From NCBI GenBank assembly GCA_016793305.1, contig JAEUHU010000023.1, positions 1-8,634 of the forward strand: a stretch of 8,634 nt of DNA, in the 5' to 3' direction. Below the pieces are notes generated by a model, which had not been told where the DNA came from, searched no databases, and saw nothing but the letters and a program-made list of their open reading frames with translations. The stretch comes from Planctomycetota bacterium (GTDB lineage Bacteria > Planctomycetota > UBA1135 > UBA2386). Made by a program: the position numbers and the translations under genes. This document shows positions 7,411 to 8,634 of this stretch, one piece after another (position 1 is the stretch's first letter; each line of letters starts with the position of its first letter).

Positions 7411-8634
7411 ATGCTCGCCTTCACGTTCCTCAATCCGGCGCTGCTGTGGGCGGTCCCGCTGTGTGCCGTGCCGATCGTGATCCACCTGCTGAACCGCCGG
7501 CGGTTCACGAAGGTGCCGTGGGCGGCGATGGAGTTCCTGCTGGCGGCGATGAAGCGCAACAAGCGGCGACTGCGCATGGAGCAGTGGCTCGTGCTGCTGC
7601 TGCGCACGCTGGCGGTGCTGCTGCTGGTGTTCCTGGTCAGCCGGCCGCAGCTCGGCGGCGGCAGTTTCCTGTCGGCGCGAACGCACCATGTGGTCGTGCT
7701 CGACGACAGCGCGTCGACGGCCCAGCAGGCCGGCAGCACGACGTTGTTCGTGCGGGCCAAGGACCGGGTGCGCCAGCTCGCCGAGGAACTCGGCGCGCAC
7801 CGCTCCGGCGACCTGTTCTCGCTGGTGCGCACCAGCCGGCCGGCGCAGCCCGATCGCTGGTCGATCGGCGTCGGGCCGGAACTCGCGCGGAACGTCGGCG
7901 CGCTGCTGCCGGAACTGCCGGGCGGCGACCTCGCGGTGGACCTCGGTGCGGTGCTGCAGCGCACCGCCCAGCGCGCCGGCGAGGTCAAGGACGCGGGCCG
8001 CACGCACTACTACCTGGTCTCCGATCTGCGCGCGCACGACTGGGCCACCGACGACGACAAGCCGCGGCCAGCCCTGCTGCAGGCCCTCGCCGCGCTGCGG
8101 GGCGACCAGGACCAGGTCTCGGTGCTCGGCAGCGGTGGTCCCGCCACCAACCTCGCCGTCGTCGACGTGCGTCTGCTCGGGCGGCTCGCGGTGGTCGGCG
8201 TCGCGACGTCGCTCGCCGTCGACGTGCAGAACTTCGGGCTCGACCCGGCCCCAGCCGGCACGCTCGTCGTCGAGGTCGACGGCCAGAGTCGCGTGGTGCT
8301 GCCGGTGCCGCCGCTGCTGCCTGGCGAACGCGTCGCGGTGTCGCTCGGCCACACGTTCCACCAGGCCGGGCCGCACCGGGTGCAGGCGCAGCTCGAGGCC
8401 AGCGAGAAGTACCCGCTCGACGACCTGCGCACGCTGGCGCTGACGGTGCAGGACAAGAGCCGCGTCTTGCTGGTCGACGGCCAGCCCGACGAGGAGCTCG
8501 GCGAGACGTTCTTCCTGCAGGCGGCGTTCGAGATGCAGGAGAGCGGCGTCGAGACGGCGGTGGTCGGCGACACCGGCCTCGACGAGGTCGACCTGCAGTC
8601 GTTCGACGTGGTGTGGCTGTGCAACCTCGGCGCC
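7411..8634 (+). CDS. BatA-like membrane protein with von Willebrand A domain (C-terminus missing)
   Basis: I read 408 codons from ATG 7411 to the right edge without a stop. The N-terminus matches the double-anchor aerotolerance (Bat) domain: FLNPALLWAVP at 6-16, a membrane helix at about 9-27, a basic loop beginning NRRRF, and a second helix at about 59-77. A von Willebrand A-like domain follows, with the metal-site signature D98-x-S100-x-S102 and a later Asp205 in LVSDLRAHDW. The usual threonine loop reads GGDLAVDLG (171-179), so the metal site may be incomplete. From residue 350 (RVLLVDGQP) a glutamine-amidotransferase-like tail begins, as in large planctomycete Bat proteins. The start lies 6 bp after the previous stop without a clear Shine-Dalgarno. 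Family members act in the cytoplasmic membrane, often with a MoxR ATPase and DUF58 protein, which may be encoded nearby but are not in this window. Confidence 0.88.
   Translation, partial: MLAFTFLNPALLWAVPLCAVPIVIHLLNRRRFTKVPWAAMEFLLAAMKRNKRRLRMEQWLVLLLRTLAVLLLVFLVSRPQLGGGSFLSARTHHVVVLDDSASTAQQAGSTTLFVRAKDRVRQLAEELGAHRSGDLFSLVRTSRPAQPDRWSIGVGPELARNVGALLPELPGGDLAVDLGAVLQRTAQRAGEVKDAGRTHYYLVSDLRAHDWATDDDKPRPALLQALAALRGDQDQVSVLGSGGPATNLAVVDVRLLGRLAVVGVATSLAVDVQNFGLDPAPAGTLVVEVDGQSRVVLPVPPLLPGERVAVSLGHTFHQAGPHRVQAQLEASEKYPLDDLRTLALTVQDKSRVLLVDGQPDEELGETFFLQAAFEMQESGVETAVVGDTGLDEVDLQSFDVVWLCNLGA

Noticed and set aside
6289..8376. Open frame of 695 codons on the minus strand
   Set aside because: It is antisense to the second toroid and BatA-like genes, with a biased Arg/Val/Asp/His composition and no recognisable domain. 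It is a shadow of real coding sequence.

Overview
The window is very GC-rich, with G or C at almost every third codon position. It is nearly fully coding: one gene runs left off the minus strand, and a compact run of four genes runs right on the plus strand. Two features suggest a planctomycete (Planctomycetota) or a close relative. Several large exported proteins are built from PQQ-like propellers, HEAT/TPR helices and prenyltransferase-like toroid repeats, and an aerotolerance (Bat-type) membrane gene lies directly downstream. This placement is inference from gene content; no rRNA or other marker is present.

Region 1 (1-2290, minus strand) holds most of one large exported repeat protein whose C-terminus lies beyond the left edge. 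From its N-terminus it has a signal peptide, a HEAT-like helical part, four tandem ~58-residue beta repeats, and at least six 40-residue propeller repeats that are in exact 120-bp register in the DNA. Region 2 (2291-2525) is the only real intergenic gap. It separates divergent genes and must carry both promoters, although no strong consensus box is visible. Region 3 (2526-8634, plus strand) is a tightly packed operon: a secreted TPR/PQQ-propeller protein (2526-5306); two tandem, clearly duplicated, exported alpha/alpha-toroid proteins (5303-6358 and 6358-7404); and the start of a BatA-like protein with two membrane anchors and a von Willebrand A domain (7411 to the right edge). Successive genes overlap by 4 bp (GTGA), overlap by 1 bp (TGATG), and are separated by 6 bp, so translational coupling is likely.

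No enzyme with a recognisable active site was found. The four plus-strand products all appear to be exported or membrane-bound, and their repeat folds are typical of protein-protein interaction scaffolds. The simplest reading is one envelope-associated assembly or surveillance module in which a Bat-type vWA protein works with periplasmic propeller and toroid partners. The function is unknown. The two edge genes are open reading frames without a stop inside the window; I derived them by translating the sequence directly. Many long open frames on the opposite strands are by-products of GC-rich codon use and are not genes.
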